This document shows, piece after piece, positions 1-13,299 of a stretch of 64,000 bases of DNA. The notes under the pieces were generated by a model. The model saw only the letters and a list, made by a program, of their open reading frames with translations. It was not told the DNA's origin and ran no database searches. Position numbers and translations under genes: made by a program. How positions within the stretch are numbered: the stretch's first letter is position 1; the number at the start of each line of letters is the position of its first letter. The stretch is from Prochilodus magdalenae (Eukaryota; Chordata; Actinopteri; Characiformes; Prochilodontidae), in contig JAMWET010000579.1 of assembly GCA_024036415.1 (NCBI GenBank), forward strand, positions 67,501 to 131,500. The letters run 5' to 3'.

Positions 1-395
1 AAACAATGACTACGAATATCCGAAAGTCAGCAGTAATTTGAACGTGTTAGGTCATGGACTGGCACACTTTCGAAGAAACTACATTACTAGGGAACATCAA
101 GTCCGATAAGGTCTTTCTCACTTTGATGAGCATGGGGAATGAAGATCATTTCTGGATGCTGGAAAAGATATGATCACATCAGGCTTTCGTTTTTCGGCTT
201 CTTAATAAGGGAGAGCCGACAGAGAAAGAGGAAAAAGGAGAGGCGGAAAAACGCTAATTTGCTTTATTCTTAAAGTGACAGAAGCAATTGCATGATGTGT
301 GGAATTTAGCAGAGGAAGGCAGTGCCAGTGTCTAAGTGGGATACATACATGAAAACTGGTTTTAAACATGGGTGTGCTCCAGTCAGCTTTAGACT

Positions 396-642
396 TAGCA
401 ATTTAGACTGATATGGGTGATATTTATTGAGCTACACATACAGAAGTAGTGTCTCTCAGTATGGCATCGAGTTGCCATGCTTGATAACGATGTTACCAAA
501 GATACCAAAGATGTTAGCATTGAGTCGTAGAGGTTCCTAACAGGTGATGATGTGATAATCCATCCCAAGCAGCTTGAATATTCTCACATAGCTCCTGCAG
601 ATTGTGGAGTAGGGGTGGAGTGACACTGTCACTCACGTTCAC
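396..642 (-). mobile_element. Mariner-like family, 3' fragment (copy A)
   Basis: Reverse-oriented fragment of the family described at 8611-9330. On the minus strand it reads the same landmarks in order: actccacccctactccac, tgtgagaatattcaagctg, aacctcta, ata..gagagacactacttctg, tgtgtagctcaataaatat. It is broken by unrelated sequence around 470-525 and lacks the terminal repeat. No coding potential remains. Confidence 0.7.
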
Positions 643-1740
643 AGTCTGTGACCTATCTAGAACTTCTAGAAAACCTAAAGTCTTTTACTGTTTTGACTAA
701 ACTGATCCCGTATATCGCAAATCAAAACCTGATTGGTTAGTCCCACTGTCATTTCCTAGTAGCTAATCTAACATATAAGGCCTTCTGTGTAGTTCCTGAA
801 AGCCTATCCAATAGTAGAACCAGCTTAGCTGTGTCTACTTGGGTGTTAGAGAGAAAACATGCAATCCTGATAGACTCATTTCCATAGGATGCTTCAGGAA
901 ACACATGCTTGTCCCCAGGTAAAACTTTACAATACGGCTAAACTATTTTATAATAATGTAAAAGGAACATGTATCAGCTATTGTCACAAAAAGAAATTAA
1001 TCCAATATAGACTAGAATGACTAGCATGTTGTAAAGCTTTAGCAATATTTAGCAACAGTGTGCTGGGGCTCGTTCACAATGACTGCTAGGCGAGAATTTG
1101 AGCTTAATTTGATCACACATACTCCTGGTTTAGCATCGTCTCATGCTTGCCCTATTTATCACTGAGGGTTCTACAAGAGCTAGGAGATTTAGCTACTTTG
1201 CGGAGAAAGCCTAGCGCATTATGTGCCTCCTTTGTCCCTGAAAGTTGATGGATGACACAAGCAGCGAGTTGACCTTGTAGGAGGAAAGAAGTCTGGGAGG
1301 TGTTGCATGGATATTCGGTTTTTATCAAAGCGAGTCATGCTTATCAGCCTTTGCTGTGGTGAAACTGTGTCGGGAAGAACATTTTATTTCTTCACTGTTT
1401 CTCGCTGCGGAAACAACCAGAGGGGACCCTCTGGGCCTTCTGAGCCTTCAGAGAAGGCCTACAGATAACTGAAATAAAACACTACATATCTGGAATTTTA
1501 GGCTCATGTTTTTCTAATAGAGACATCATGCTAGTTACCTTTAAACTCTAAAACAATGCAACTTTACTGCACTTATTTTACTGTTATATTCTGGCTAGAA
1601 CCAAACAGGACTGTGATGGTGTGGATTTGGAAGTTGGCCAACATAGTGCAAGATTTTTACTGACCTATTCATGAATGTTAAACCATCAATCTAATGATTT
1701 ATAGACTATTTATAGACTAAACTGCTGCAAAGCAGGAGCG

Positions 1741-2117
1741 CTAGTTAGCATGGGCTATTAGATACCGCAGAGCCATCCTTCCGGCCGCTGGCAGACTGTA
1801 TAACAGCTGCTCCCCTCAGTAGTCTATTTCTACACTAGTCTATCTCTATTCTACTTTGTGCAATAAAACTCAATAGAAACTCAAAGAAATAGTCTATTTC
1901 TACTACTAATAGTCTATATCTTCTACTGCATAGCATAATCCTGTCTGCTGGATTTAAATTTTAACATTTTTAGTATTTTATTTATATTTTTCTGTATTTT
2001 TTGTATATGAATTTTAGTTATTATTTGTATATTTCCTGACATTTCTGTTCTTTCCTCTGTGCTGCTGTAACAATGCCATTTTCCACACTGTGGGATCAAT
2101 AAAGGATTAACTTATCT
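1741..2117 (+). mobile_element. LINE 3' end (C-terminal codons plus 3'UTR and tail)
   Basis: A frame ending RYRRAILPAAGRLYNSCSPQ and a stop (about 1760-1820) resembles the C-terminus of fish non-LTR reverse transcriptases. It is followed by a T-rich 3'UTR and a tail 'gggatcaataaaggattaac' (2091-2110), typical of LINE 3' ends. A diffuse 'agtctatttctac' tandem repeat sits at 1819-1925. Family not assigned. Confidence 0.5.
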
Positions 2118-4065
2118 CTTATTAGCATAGCTAGCAGATACATGAACTGTTCAGATAAAGCATCAACTCGGGCTTAGACGAAAATGACTTCTAAAGTGAG
2201 TGAAGTTAAATGTCGGAGCAGAAAAGGGAAATATGAACCTGTTGGCTTTAACAGCTATCTTCATATTAGCTTAGCAGGTTAGAGACCCAAACAGCACCAA
2301 ACAACAATCACCAAAGCGATTTTGATGAAGCAGCACACATTTGCTGACACAACTTTAGATTGCCTATAAACCAAAAGCCAAGCAAGTGAAGCCATGCTGG
2401 CATTTCCAGCTAACTGATGTTAACATGGCACCCATTTCGAGGAGGGTCAAGTTGACGTTTGGTAAAAAATCCAAAAAAGTTGAATCAGCTGTCTGTGTTT
2501 CAATCATACTACAGAATTTACTAGGCTTCTCAGGAACCACAGGGAACCACAGGGAACACAATCGCCAACTTTAATAGTTAGCCACTAGAAACAATTTTCA
2601 GAACTAGGGTAGTCCTAACTCAACATCTTGCTTAAGCCAAAGGTAAGCAGACTGTTTCCACTGTTGCAGGTAAACCAAGGTGACTTCGGTCAAGGATACT
2701 CCACGCTTAAATGAATTGCCAGTCGTACTGCTATCATTTTTCCATTCGTCTGTTATTTTCTGTTAAGTGGACTGTCCGGCTTACAATAGCCTACTCATGA
2801 CAGCAACTCTGTATTCATAACCTTGCAGTGTTTGGTTTCTTCCTCATTGCCTCTCATAATGTTTTCATTTCTTGTGTTGCATTTATTGGCATGACACAAG
2901 CTTAATTTCTGCAGCAAATGCTTCTGAACGGGCTGTAGTTCAGCCAAGCGTAGTTTAGCACGGAGGACCGAGCTGGTGGACTGTGCCAGTCATTAAATTT
3001 GCCTGGCCACTCTTATCCCCACTCCACAGCCATAGTGATAGTGCGGCTCTTTGAAGTTTTTAATTAGGCCCATTTAACACAAACACGTCCGCAATGTCCT
3101 GGCCCTCACACTCACATCATTTGTGGGTTTCTTTTTTTTTTTTGACCACTAAATGCAAAAGTCATTTGAGGATTTGTGAACTAGCATTGTGTGCATGCCA
3201 TCAAGTTGCTACGTGTTAGCTTTATAGAGGGTATAGCAAGCTCTGTATTGGAGATACGAGAGTAAAGTGGCAAACAAGCAATCAAGTATTAAAGTTGTAG
3301 ACACCTATAAGAATCACAAAACCGTGAGTCTAAATTAACACACACTTACCGCAAGTTATGTTGAGCTATTGCAAACAGAATTGTGTTTTCTGATGGTGTA
3401 TCGCATATTGCTAATGCAACTGGACAAAGGTACTCTAAAAACCGTAGTGGTAGACGTGAATTGAAGCCTGAATATATGTCAATACATTGACGTTTTTATG
3501 GAGAACAATGTCAGAAACCATCTAAGCAAGGTTTAGGCATGACTTTCTTACTATGCTAAAATGTTTAGCAACGCTAGCCTTCTTGCAGCTAGTGTAGCAA
3601 TTTAAGAAATTAAGTAAAGACATATTCAGAGTGGTTTGGTCTGAAGGGCTCTGTTATAGAGAAGCAACTAGAGCTCCATCTCTGAAATCTCTGAAAGTTA
3701 TTTGATTAAATGTTTATGAGCATTTTCCCTCATGTCTGTTATGCTACATGTTTAGCATAGCTTTGAGAAGGTTTTGGCCTTAATCTCCAATCATGGTGGA
3801 GGGATACATCCAGGGTGAGGCAAATAGTACCCAAAGGAAAACTCATATACAAGGATTTCCACTATTTTTCCAGCACCAACATTCCTTATACAGCTCGGAA
3901 AACGTGTAGGTCACTGGTGGTATTGGGTACTAGATAAAATGTCTATATTTGGGGTCCTTTTCCACAATGTGGTTCCTTTTCCACAATGTTAAACTGCTTA
4001 GCAATACTAATCTTGAATCTAATGTAGATATTTAGCTGCAAACTCATTCCTATAGAGGAGAAAAG

Positions 4066-4150
4066 ATCATTATAAGTGCAACACAATACACATTGACAAA
4101 GGTCATTATAAGTGCAATACAAGGGTCATTATAAGTGCAACACAATATAC
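4066..4150 (+). repeat. Short tandem repeat, three units of about 21-38 bp
   Basis: Three copies of 'tcattataagtgcaa(c/t)acaa' occur at about 4069, 4104 and 4130 with variable spacing. Function unknown. Confidence 0.7.
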
Positions 4151-6851
4151 ACAATTTACACCTCTACTAGAGTAGTACACTATCCCAATTACCAATCCTC
4201 AGATGTCCAGTTTTGTTGTTCTAGTACAAATTGAGTTGTCGTTCTCACAGTGGAAGGATGTACACAAACACTTGTGCATTAGTTTAGATCTGAAGCAAGA
4301 GTGGAGCTTGATTTCTCAAGAGCTTTAAGCCGTTAGTACTGCTAATCTGATGTTGTCACTTCTGGTGGTCTTGCACAGTTGTTGGGAGTCCCATTAAACA
4401 ATATGAAGGGTGGTCTCTAAATTTTGCACAATACTACACAGCATAAGCTGTGCACCATCTGCTAATCTGATTAGCAATACACTCAAAAGTATTAGCATGG
4501 ACAAACTTTCTTTCCTACAAGCACAAGTTCTTCCTCTGACAGACCCACACCCACTAATTCTCCAAAGAAAAGCAGTTATAGTTTCATTTAGGCAGTGACA
4601 GACCTGTCACCTAGAGTCATCTCCGGTCATCCTTTCCAGACGTGAACGCGCCTGTTCTGTCATCCCCCTCAGACCACGGCTGCCCATTCTGACACGTCTG
4701 GCTTCAGACTTGTACTTTCAAGTTAAAGTGTCACGGGTCGGCGGTTAAGACACAGCACAACATCCCTGGCCAGCTTTCTGCCCACACGGTGAAATATAAA
4801 ACTGAAAAATGTTTCCTCAAATGATCACAGCTAAAGCTTTTAAATTACCCAACTGGAGATTAAGATAATAAACAAGATGAATCACTTTATGGGGGTGGGG
4901 GAGGCGGTGGTTTATGGGGGGGACCACAGTGATTAATCTTCATTGAGGAATTTAAAAGCTGTAGATGTAATAAACTGAAGAAACAACTACTCACAGAAAC
5001 TCAATGCAGCTACATCATTAGACAAGCCGGGGTTTGGGCACACCGGCTCATAGAAGAACTTTCACTATGGTAGTACCATGCACATGGTGAAGATGTCATA
5101 GCTGTGAAGTGCCATATGTTGCCTTATGGAGTGATCCAACAGATCAGAATTCCCAGTTCAGATCCTAAGTTGCCTTAATTGATGTTTTATTCATTTTAGG
5201 GAGGAAGTTTAGGTCATGCTGAGTAGCTGTAGTGTAGAATTGTGCACTGTAGAGATATGTCATATGTCAGATGTCCCCAACACAACACACAAAGCCATTT
5301 TATTTACTATCCAGAGGGACCAGTGAACTGGATGAGAATTTACTGGACCATGTGTAGGTCTTTATGTGTAATGCTGATTATAGAAAGCTAGTAGGGGGTT
5401 AATCTATTGTACCTTATAAAACCGGACATGTATGAAGTTTTAAAATAGGTTTTGAGTCAAAGCTATGTTTTGGCATCAGGTAGTGTAGTGTATTCATTTC
5501 ACATTTCTGTGAGGGAGCCCATCATAACCAATGTGAATACCCCATCTAGAATGGTGTATTTCACAACAAACATCAAGTCACTTGTTTGCAAGTTGTTCAG
5601 AGTCAGTTCTAACAATGGTTTCCTGGAGGTTTTTAAATCTGTGGAGTCTTTAATATTGAAACATACACTCAATCAGGTGTGCCCAAACTTCTGGTGGGTC
5701 TAAAAGACAGCACAGTCTTTGACTTTATCTGGTGGATTTCCGTTTTCAATTATTCAAGCTTCTGTGCAGGCTACTGGTTAACATTTCTGGGCCAATTTGC
5801 ATCTGCTTAAACTCCGTTGTAGAGAAGAAAAGAAGCCCTTTGCGTTTTCCTCGGTTTGGTAACAAATGGTCTGTGAAAGAAGGAGCTGTAGGTGGTAGCA
5901 ATTTCAGTATTGGTAGAATGGATTATAATTGGTTTTAGCTTTAGAACATTTAGTAGGCATTCATTTTCCGGCCAAACCGAAATTCCTATGCTGTTGTAAA
6001 TCTTTCAAATACAAAATGCTTGATGGGTTTTGTCAGAACGAATTTTACACCATTTGCAATTTCCTAACATTAAAAATGTTAATCAAACTGAACCACTGTG
6101 AAGGAACAGACTTACACCACATAGCTGAAACGGTTCTCTGAAATTAAAAATCTCTGGCCTGCCAGCTGACCAGAGTTGGCCACCCTGCCTGGACTGGCCC
6201 TGACCCGGGCCAGAGTCACTGCAGCTGCTGGGCAGTCCTGGTCTCCCACTCTTGGCAGGCACTTCAGGGCCCAGGGCCAGACACAAACCCCCCTAACCCC
6301 CCAGGCTGAAGCTAATGAGCCCACTCTATCAAGCTCATTACTGGCAAAAAGTTCTCATGCATTTGTCCTGGCCCTAAAGCACCAAGGCAAAGCAGAAGGT
6401 GCACTGTTGAGTCCGAACGGCATGACCAAAAATTCATAATAGCCCTCTCTAAGTTATTTTCTATGAAGCAGCATTTATGGGGCAAAAATATTCATTGTTG
6501 CATCGTTAGCAAATCAAGCTTTTCCCATTACACAGGGTGTAATGTGTATAATGGAAAAATGAGGTAGATTGTAGTTTCATTCATTATGGGTTGGAGTGGG
6601 GGGGAAAAGAAAATAATCAGAATACTCATTCATTCTGGAAAACAAAGTGATTACTCTTGGATTGCATTTAAATGAGTTAGGGGGAAAATGTTCAAACAAT
6701 AAACTTCACAAGAGAAATTGCAGAAAAAAAAACAAACAGCAAAACGTGATACGATTGTAAAGATGACTTCCGTTAAGAACATACATTGGGTTGATAAATA
6801 GAAAACACTTATTTCAGTTATCTTAATGGAGCACTGCTGTTTCCAATACAC

Positions 6852-7100
6852 TCATACCAGCATAACCCCCAATAATACACCACCTCCATCATGTCAGTGT
6901 CATTGCAATCCTAAGAATGATGTACCACCTACGTAACACCTGGGCCGTGGCAGTCCTGGCTACTGAAAAACAAAGTATGCAGAGAAATAGATGCACTACA
7001 GTCTATAACTATGCACCTATATGGTAAGTGGAACTAATACCCTGGACAATGAGTGTAGATACAAAGTGCAGTACCTAATAAAGGCCTCTGAGTGTATACC
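6852..7100 (+). repeat. Dispersed repeat R4, copy 1
   Basis: Shares an ordered set of motifs with 33840-34170 and 55860-56070: gtcagtgtca..gca, 'agaatgatgtaccacc', 'actacagtctataact', 'tatggtaagtggaact', 'acaatgagtgtagatacaa'. The tail (7047-7090, ending cctaataaaggcctctgagtg) resembles one unit of the 42-bp minisatellite at 17.39-18.42 kb. A non-autonomous DNA element is likely but no termini are defined. Confidence 0.6.
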
Positions 7101-8450
7101 CTACATACAAACATGAACAATCTCGACTTACTCGATCTACAAGCTTCTGAGAAAGATCTATATTGTTCAAATAGTCATAAAAACAAGCTTCACACACAAT
7201 GGAACAGGCTTTTGCTTCCAGCTTCCGTGAATTCGTGAGCATGGTTAAGGTTGTCTCCAAAGAGCAGCATATTGACTGAACTCGTGGTTTTGCTAGCAGA
7301 ATATTGACCACTTTGAGCTATGCCCACACAATCACCACTCCTCTGGAGAGAAATGTGTTAACAAAGTTGAGTTATGGCTATTAAGTCATAAAGTCCAATA
7401 GTCTGGACTGAGAGTTGAGTGATGTGACACGAAGAAGCCGGAGGATTGATTCCCCTGAGGCTAGGTGGAACTACTTATAGACGGCGGGAGATTTTAGTCA
7501 ATATTTGTGTTGGGAAAACAATGTCAGGGAGAATGCTGAAAAATGAGAAGCAGTCACAGTGAAGGTGACAGAGGGAAGGAGACTTCTAAACAAAGGCGTA
7601 ATGAGAAAGACAGGTGGCAGAAACGGAGAAAAACAAGGAAGAACTTGCAGAGGCACTAACAACAGAGTGACAACGCTGCTGAGTTTCTAGGACCACAAGA
7701 AGACGAGGCCTATCTTTTTTTTATTCATGTTCTCATTAGCCCACTATCACAGGCATTAGCTCTACCTCTGTATAGTGTTGACTTTCATCTCATGCTACTT
7801 ACCATCTTGGCCGGCCTAGGCCTGGCGCTTCAACACGTGTTCAGAGAGGATTAGCCAAATCCAGTTAAGTTGAGGCTTGGCATGTGTTTACGGTTTGGTT
7901 ACAGGCTAGCAGAAGCCGCTGCTCTATGCAGACAAGACTGTGAGCGCCAAAGCTGGCTGCTAGCCATGCTCTCTCCCTTAGCAGCCACGGCAGGAAGGTC
8001 TCTGAGAAGCTAATCTAATTGAGAATGGCTAAAACACAATGTCTGATGCTACTAACCCCATTTCCAACATTGGGCTATTCACATGTGAACAAATCCATCC
8101 TGGAACATAGCTCTTCTGGAGACCCCATCTATACAAGGGGTTGGTTGTTTAAATTTTGTGTGAACAAATCTAACAGTATGAATCATTTTAAGCCCAGGGA
8201 TTAATGCTGCACAAAGTTTGCATGGTTTACTTTTATGTCCCCATGTGATTAAAGTATGATTAAGCTGAGGGATCGGCACTCTATCCTAAGCACACTGGGA
8301 CTCTGCAGGTGGTTTGGAAAGCTGAAGATGCTTCAGAGAAAGCATGGACAGCAGCCTGGAGCTGACTGTCACTTGATGTGGGGATGGAAGTTAAGCAGGT
8401 TGAGTACTGTGGCACTTTTAACATGAGCGAATAAGTAACTTCATTTATTC

Positions 8451-9408
8451 CAGTCATACAGCACTAAGCAAAAGTCTGGGACCACCCTTGTCCAGTCAAT
8501 TATTTTCGTGTTGTGGTGCAATACAAGATAATCCATTTGCAAAAAAGTGTAAAACAGAAAATATAGGGGAGCCCTGCTTCTGCACCCATCATCAAAACAA
8601 CAGTGGCACAAATAGCTGCACCCAGAAAGAATCAACCAACAGTAATGAAACTTGGTGCATAGGTTTGACATTGTGAGACATGCCAGTGATTCAGGTTTCA
8701 CCCTCGGCTGTGCGACCTAAACAAGAACTGGCCTTGTCACAGTACCTTACTGACCAGACAACCATAATTGCAGACATTCAGCAAGCAGTGATGGCCTCCA
8801 TAGGTTATCCTGTTAGTGCCAGCACCATTGGCAGATGGCTGCATGAGGACTACATGCACACAGACTGCTACGATGACTGTTCCTAACACCACGTCAGTGT
8901 CACCAAAGACTTCAATGATGTCATGCCACATTGTCATGGAGTGACTCCGAATGGCAGAAGGTCATCTTTATCTTGGTGGAGGTCACCAGTGAATCCATGG
9001 TGGAGGCACCATGGTCAGCGCCAAGATGACCGGTTTGTTGCCACGTGTCCCATGTCCAAGAAGCCTGGTGTCAAACCAACTCCACCCCTACCGCAAAATC
9101 TGCAGAGACTGTGTGAGAATACTCAAGCTGCATGGGATGGGTTATCACAGGACACCATTAGGAACCTCTACAACTCCATACAGAGACGTCTGGCATGTTG
9201 GGAGACACTACTACTGTATGTGTAGTTCAATATATATTCTCCATATCAGTTTAAATGTATCATCAGTTATTGTTCCTGGTAACCTTTATCTTCCTTCCCA
9301 AATACACTTGCTTCTGGGTGCAGCTATTCTTTTGGTGATGAGTGTATTAACTCGAAACTAATAACATGGAATTTAACCAGGGGTGCACACACTTTTGCGT
9401 ATGACTGT
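8451..9408. mobile_element. Inverted-repeat element hosting a nested mariner-like copy
   Basis: The left end 'cagtcatac...gcaaaagtctgggaccaccc' and the right end (minus strand 'cagtcatacgcaaaagtgtgtgcacccc') form an imperfect terminal inverted repeat, with about 9 extra bases in the left arm. The right flank 'gtattaactcgaaactaataacatggaattt' is a familiar teleost transposon 3' end. The interior from 8611 to 9330 belongs to another family, so this element was split by an insertion. Confidence 0.55.
8611..9330 (+). mobile_element. Mariner-like element (copy B), degenerate transposase
   Basis: Bounded by inverted ends aatagctgcacccagaaaga and 'cttctgggtgcagctatt'. Interior frames keep pieces of a Tc1/mariner transposase. 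At 8680-8886 LTDQTTIIADIQQAVMASIGYP..ASTIGRWLHE resembles the helix-turn-helix N-terminus. A frameshifted SWSDSEWQKVIF stands where other copies have the W-V-FSDESRF motif. C-terminal PLPQNLQRLCENTQAAWDGL, then SQDTIRNLYNSIQRR, occurs at 9081-9205. The frame is broken by a stop at 8884-8886 and by frameshifts, so it cannot encode an active enzyme. Among the six copies this is one of the most complete. Confidence 0.75.
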
Positions 9409-10116
9409 GCATGAATACGTCAGCAAATACCACCAGCCTGAATTCCCTTCACATTTCATCAGCACTCTCCAGACCGCACAGGAAATCAGACATGGCTTGC
9501 TATTTGCGATGGCCTCACTCTTAAGTGAAATGTGCATCGCCCAGAGGAGAACAATAAACTAATCACCTGGCCCTGCTTTCCCCTGCACCTTCAGGGGATT
9601 ACGTGCTTGGCGTGTATTAATAAAGCATCTGAGAGGGAGATGAAAAGGCCCAGTGCTCCTCACACTTTGTGACTCACACTCTCCAGGGACGTGTGTTTTA
9701 AATGTTACTTTCATCTGATGCATTATTAATCAGAAGTCAAAGGACCCAGGACGAACAGCACTAGGCTTTATCCCCACAACAACAAGTCAGTCGCTAGGGG
9801 ACGTGCACAGATCCAGAGATAAACTCACGCAACCGTGCCCCTACACACACGTGTAATGGCCATGCCATTTTCACTGCTGTCTTCTACAAGCTGTGTATTG
9901 ATTGGATGGTAATATTTTATATTATATATTATATGTGGATCATATCACATTATATTATACCTGCCAATATAACATGATATTACAACTAAACAGCCTTAAA
10001 AGACAATGTGGAACATAAACCACAACTATTAGCATTACCAAGTTAACACTAAATTCTTTGTATAATTACAAACAAGTAGTAGCTTTAACACAGCTCTTAT
10101 GTTTTACACCTAATCC

Positions 10117-11013
10117 GGCATAAAGGAGTCAATACTGAGGTTGATTACTGACCGATATCTCATCTTCCAGCATATAGGAATATTTACTAAGGTTGTAAAC
10201 ATGCTAATATCACATCATCCAGCATATAGGAGTGCATACCGAGGTTGTTTACTGGATAATATCTCATATTTCAGCATATAGGAGTCTTTACTGAGGGTGT
10301 TAACCGACTAATATCTCATATTCCAGTATAAAAGAGTCTTTACCGAGGTTGTTTACTAAGTCATATCTCATATTCCAGCATATAAGAGTCTTTACTAAGG
10401 GTGTTTACTAGCTAATATCTCTTATTCCAGCATATACGAGTCTTTACTAAGGGTGTTTACTAGCTAATATGTCTTGTTCCAGCATATAAGAGTCTTTACT
10501 AAGGGTGTTTACTAGCTAATATCTCTTATTCCAGCATAAAAGAGTCTTTATTACGTATGTTTACTGGCTAATATTTAATGTTCCAGTATATAGGAGTGTA
10601 TTAAGAGGTTGTTTACTAAGTCATATCTCATATTCCAGCATATAAGAGTCTTTACTAAGGGTGTTTAATAGCTAATATCTCTTGTTCCAGCATATAAGAG
10701 TCTTTACTAAGGGTGTTTAATAGCTAATATCTCTTGTTCCAGCATATAAGAGTCTTTACTAAGGGTGTTTACTAGCTAATATCTCTTATTCCAGCATATA
10801 AGAGTCTTTACTAAGGGTGTTTACTAGCTAATATCTCTTATTCCAGCATATAAGAGTCTTTATTAAGGGTGTTTACTGACTAATATCTCATATTACAGCA
10901 TATAGGAGTGTATACCAAGGTTGTTTACTGACTTATATCTCATATCCAAGCATATATGAGCATCTACTGAGGTTGTTTAGTTACTAATATCTTATATTCC
11001 AGCATATAAGAGC
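10117..11013. repeat. Minisatellite, 52-bp unit, about 17 copies
   Basis: Tandem repeat with anchors 'agcatataagagtcttta', 'ctaagggtgtttac' and 'agctaatatctc'. The spacing tataagag to tatacgag at 10381 and 10433 is 52 bases. Central units (about 10380-10870) are nearly identical, whereas both edges are diverged, as expected for a homogenised array core. Confidence 0.95.
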
Positions 11014-11985
11014 TATGAGATATTAATGTAAGGTTATATATGCAGTTTGTTTTGACTGATACATGAGTAAAAATTTGCAAAGGTCCAGCAGAGCTCAGTT
11101 TATCCAGAATCCATCAGCACAGGTAGTAGGTGAGGCACACTCTATTCTTTCAAATTTCTATTGTTTTTATTCCATTTTGGTTTAAAATGAAATACTAAAG
11201 CTAAAGTGAGAGGTACAAGATGCATGACCAAGAACATCACATGTTCATAGTGATTTTAGTATGCTAATTCTGAACAACGTCATGTGTTTCAAATTACTGC
11301 AACAATGGGAAGCTGAAAATAAGTAGATGTTTTGAATGGTTATATCATCTGATATTATAGAGTACTGACATTTTGAGAACCTTAAAGTCTGTATCTAGTT
11401 TTTCTTAGGCTTTTCAATGTGCATAATTCCTTTTGGACAGTACTGTACAGAGTGCACCGGTGGTGTTCTGCTTTTATCAAGCAAACAGCACCATCAACGG
11501 CATAGCTTTGATCAAGCATGATAAATGGAGCTACTCATAACATTTAGAGAGACGGCACAGAATGAACATGATAAATATCTTAAGCATTCTGTAATAGTTA
11601 GGCTGTCAGAGGCTGCTCTACAAGGAAGCGCATACATCTGGAGGTGAGTCTGTTGTAGAGCTGGGCAATATAAGGATATGTTATTGGTATCATATTAAAT
11701 ATTCTTCTCTGAATGTATCATGACTGCGGTTACTGCTTCCAGAGCACTGATGCATGTATCAAAAAAGGCAAATATAGACCATCTTACTGCAGGGTACTTT
11801 TCATGAGGCTACACAACACCCACATAAGTTTGTCATGACAAGCGACATAACCTTGCATAAAGGTCTACAGGTGGTTATTACAATAGGCAGCATCTGTCAT
11901 TCAGGCTACTGTAGATCCTGCAACTTTTTATAGCATATGTCGCCTATTAGAATAAGCATTTATGAATGTTTACATTACAGGGTTA

Positions 11986-12650
11986 TAGTGTCTGATAGTG
12001 TCCAGGAGTTTAGATGTACAGTATATACAGTGTCTGAGAGTGTCCAGGAGTTAAAGATGTACAGTATATACAGTAAGTGTCTGATAGTGTCCAGGAGTTC
12101 AGATGCACAGTATATACAGTAAGTGTCTGAGAGTGTCCAGGAGTTAAAGATGTACAGTATATACAGTAAGTGTCTGGGAGTGTCCAGGAGTTAAAGATGT
12201 ACAGTATATACAGTAAGTGTCTGAGAGTGTCCAGGAGTTAAAGATGTACAGTATATACAGTAAGTGTCTGGGAGTGTCCAGGAGTTCAGATGTACAGTAT
12301 ATACAGTAAAGTGTCTGAGAGTGTCCAGGAGTTAAAGATGTACAGTATATACAGTAAGTGTCTGAGAGTGTCCAGGAGTTCAGATGTACAGTATATACAG
12401 TAAGTGTCTGAGAGTGTCCAGGAGGTAAAGATGTACAGTATATACAGTAAGTGTCTGAGAGTGTCCAGGAGGTAAAGATGTACAGTATATACAGTAAGTG
12501 TCTGAGAGTGTCCAGGAGTTCAGATGTACAGTATATACAGTAAGTGTCTGAGAGTGTCCAGGAGGTAAAGATGTACAGTATATACAGTAAGTGTCTGAGA
12601 GTGTCCAGGAGGTAAAGATGTACAGTATATACAGTAAGTGTCCAGGAGAG
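11986..12650. repeat. Minisatellite, 46/47-bp unit, about 15 copies
   Basis: The unit is 'gtgtctgagagtgtccagga' followed by gttaaagatg or gttcagatg (one base difference gives 47 or 46 bp) and 'tacagtatatacagtaa'. Variant units (ttaaag, ttcag, ggtaaag) are interspersed in a non-random order, suggesting duplications of blocks of two or three units (12361-12640). Confidence 0.95.
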
Positions 12651-13299
12651 GTGTAGGTGTTATGGAGCCTTATGATCAGTTCCCAACAGGAAAGTGTTAC
12701 AGATTATCTTTAATCAACAACAATTAACAAATAAACTGAGGGCATAACAAGGCAGTTCAATGTGACATCATTCAATTTGTGTATTTTTGCCAACTGTTTT
12801 TAGCTCTTGTTGGTATTCTTATGATTCATTATCTGTTAGTTTATTAATGATGCAGATGAATAATAAAGTTTGTGGGTCCTAGTAAATGACAGCTTCTGTT
12901 GATTGCCAACACATACTCTATACAGACCACACTCTGGGATAACTAAAAACAGATTACTAATTAATATTAAGAATTTACTACAGATACTACATCATCAAAT
13001 TTACAAACAAGCCACTAGAGTTCCACAATCTTGTCCAAAAACACAGAGAAGTGACTGAATGGTGGTAAACAGTATAGTAGTATCTACAGCATACAGGTCA
13101 ATGATGTAGGTAATGGTACGGACAATGCCTCCCTAATTTCTAACATACCAGCCCTTCTCTATTGCTGAAGCGTCTACAAGCTATCCAGGCAGAAGGACAC
13201 CTAAACTGGCTATTTAGGGATACACAAACCAATCCCACAATACTGAGACAACTAAAACACTGAAAAGATGTCAGAAGATTTTTTCTAATAGCATCATTA

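Noticed and set aside
10117..12650. Possible CRISPR-like array because of regular repeats
   Set aside because: Units are contiguous tandem repeats without unique spacers, in a vertebrate intron.
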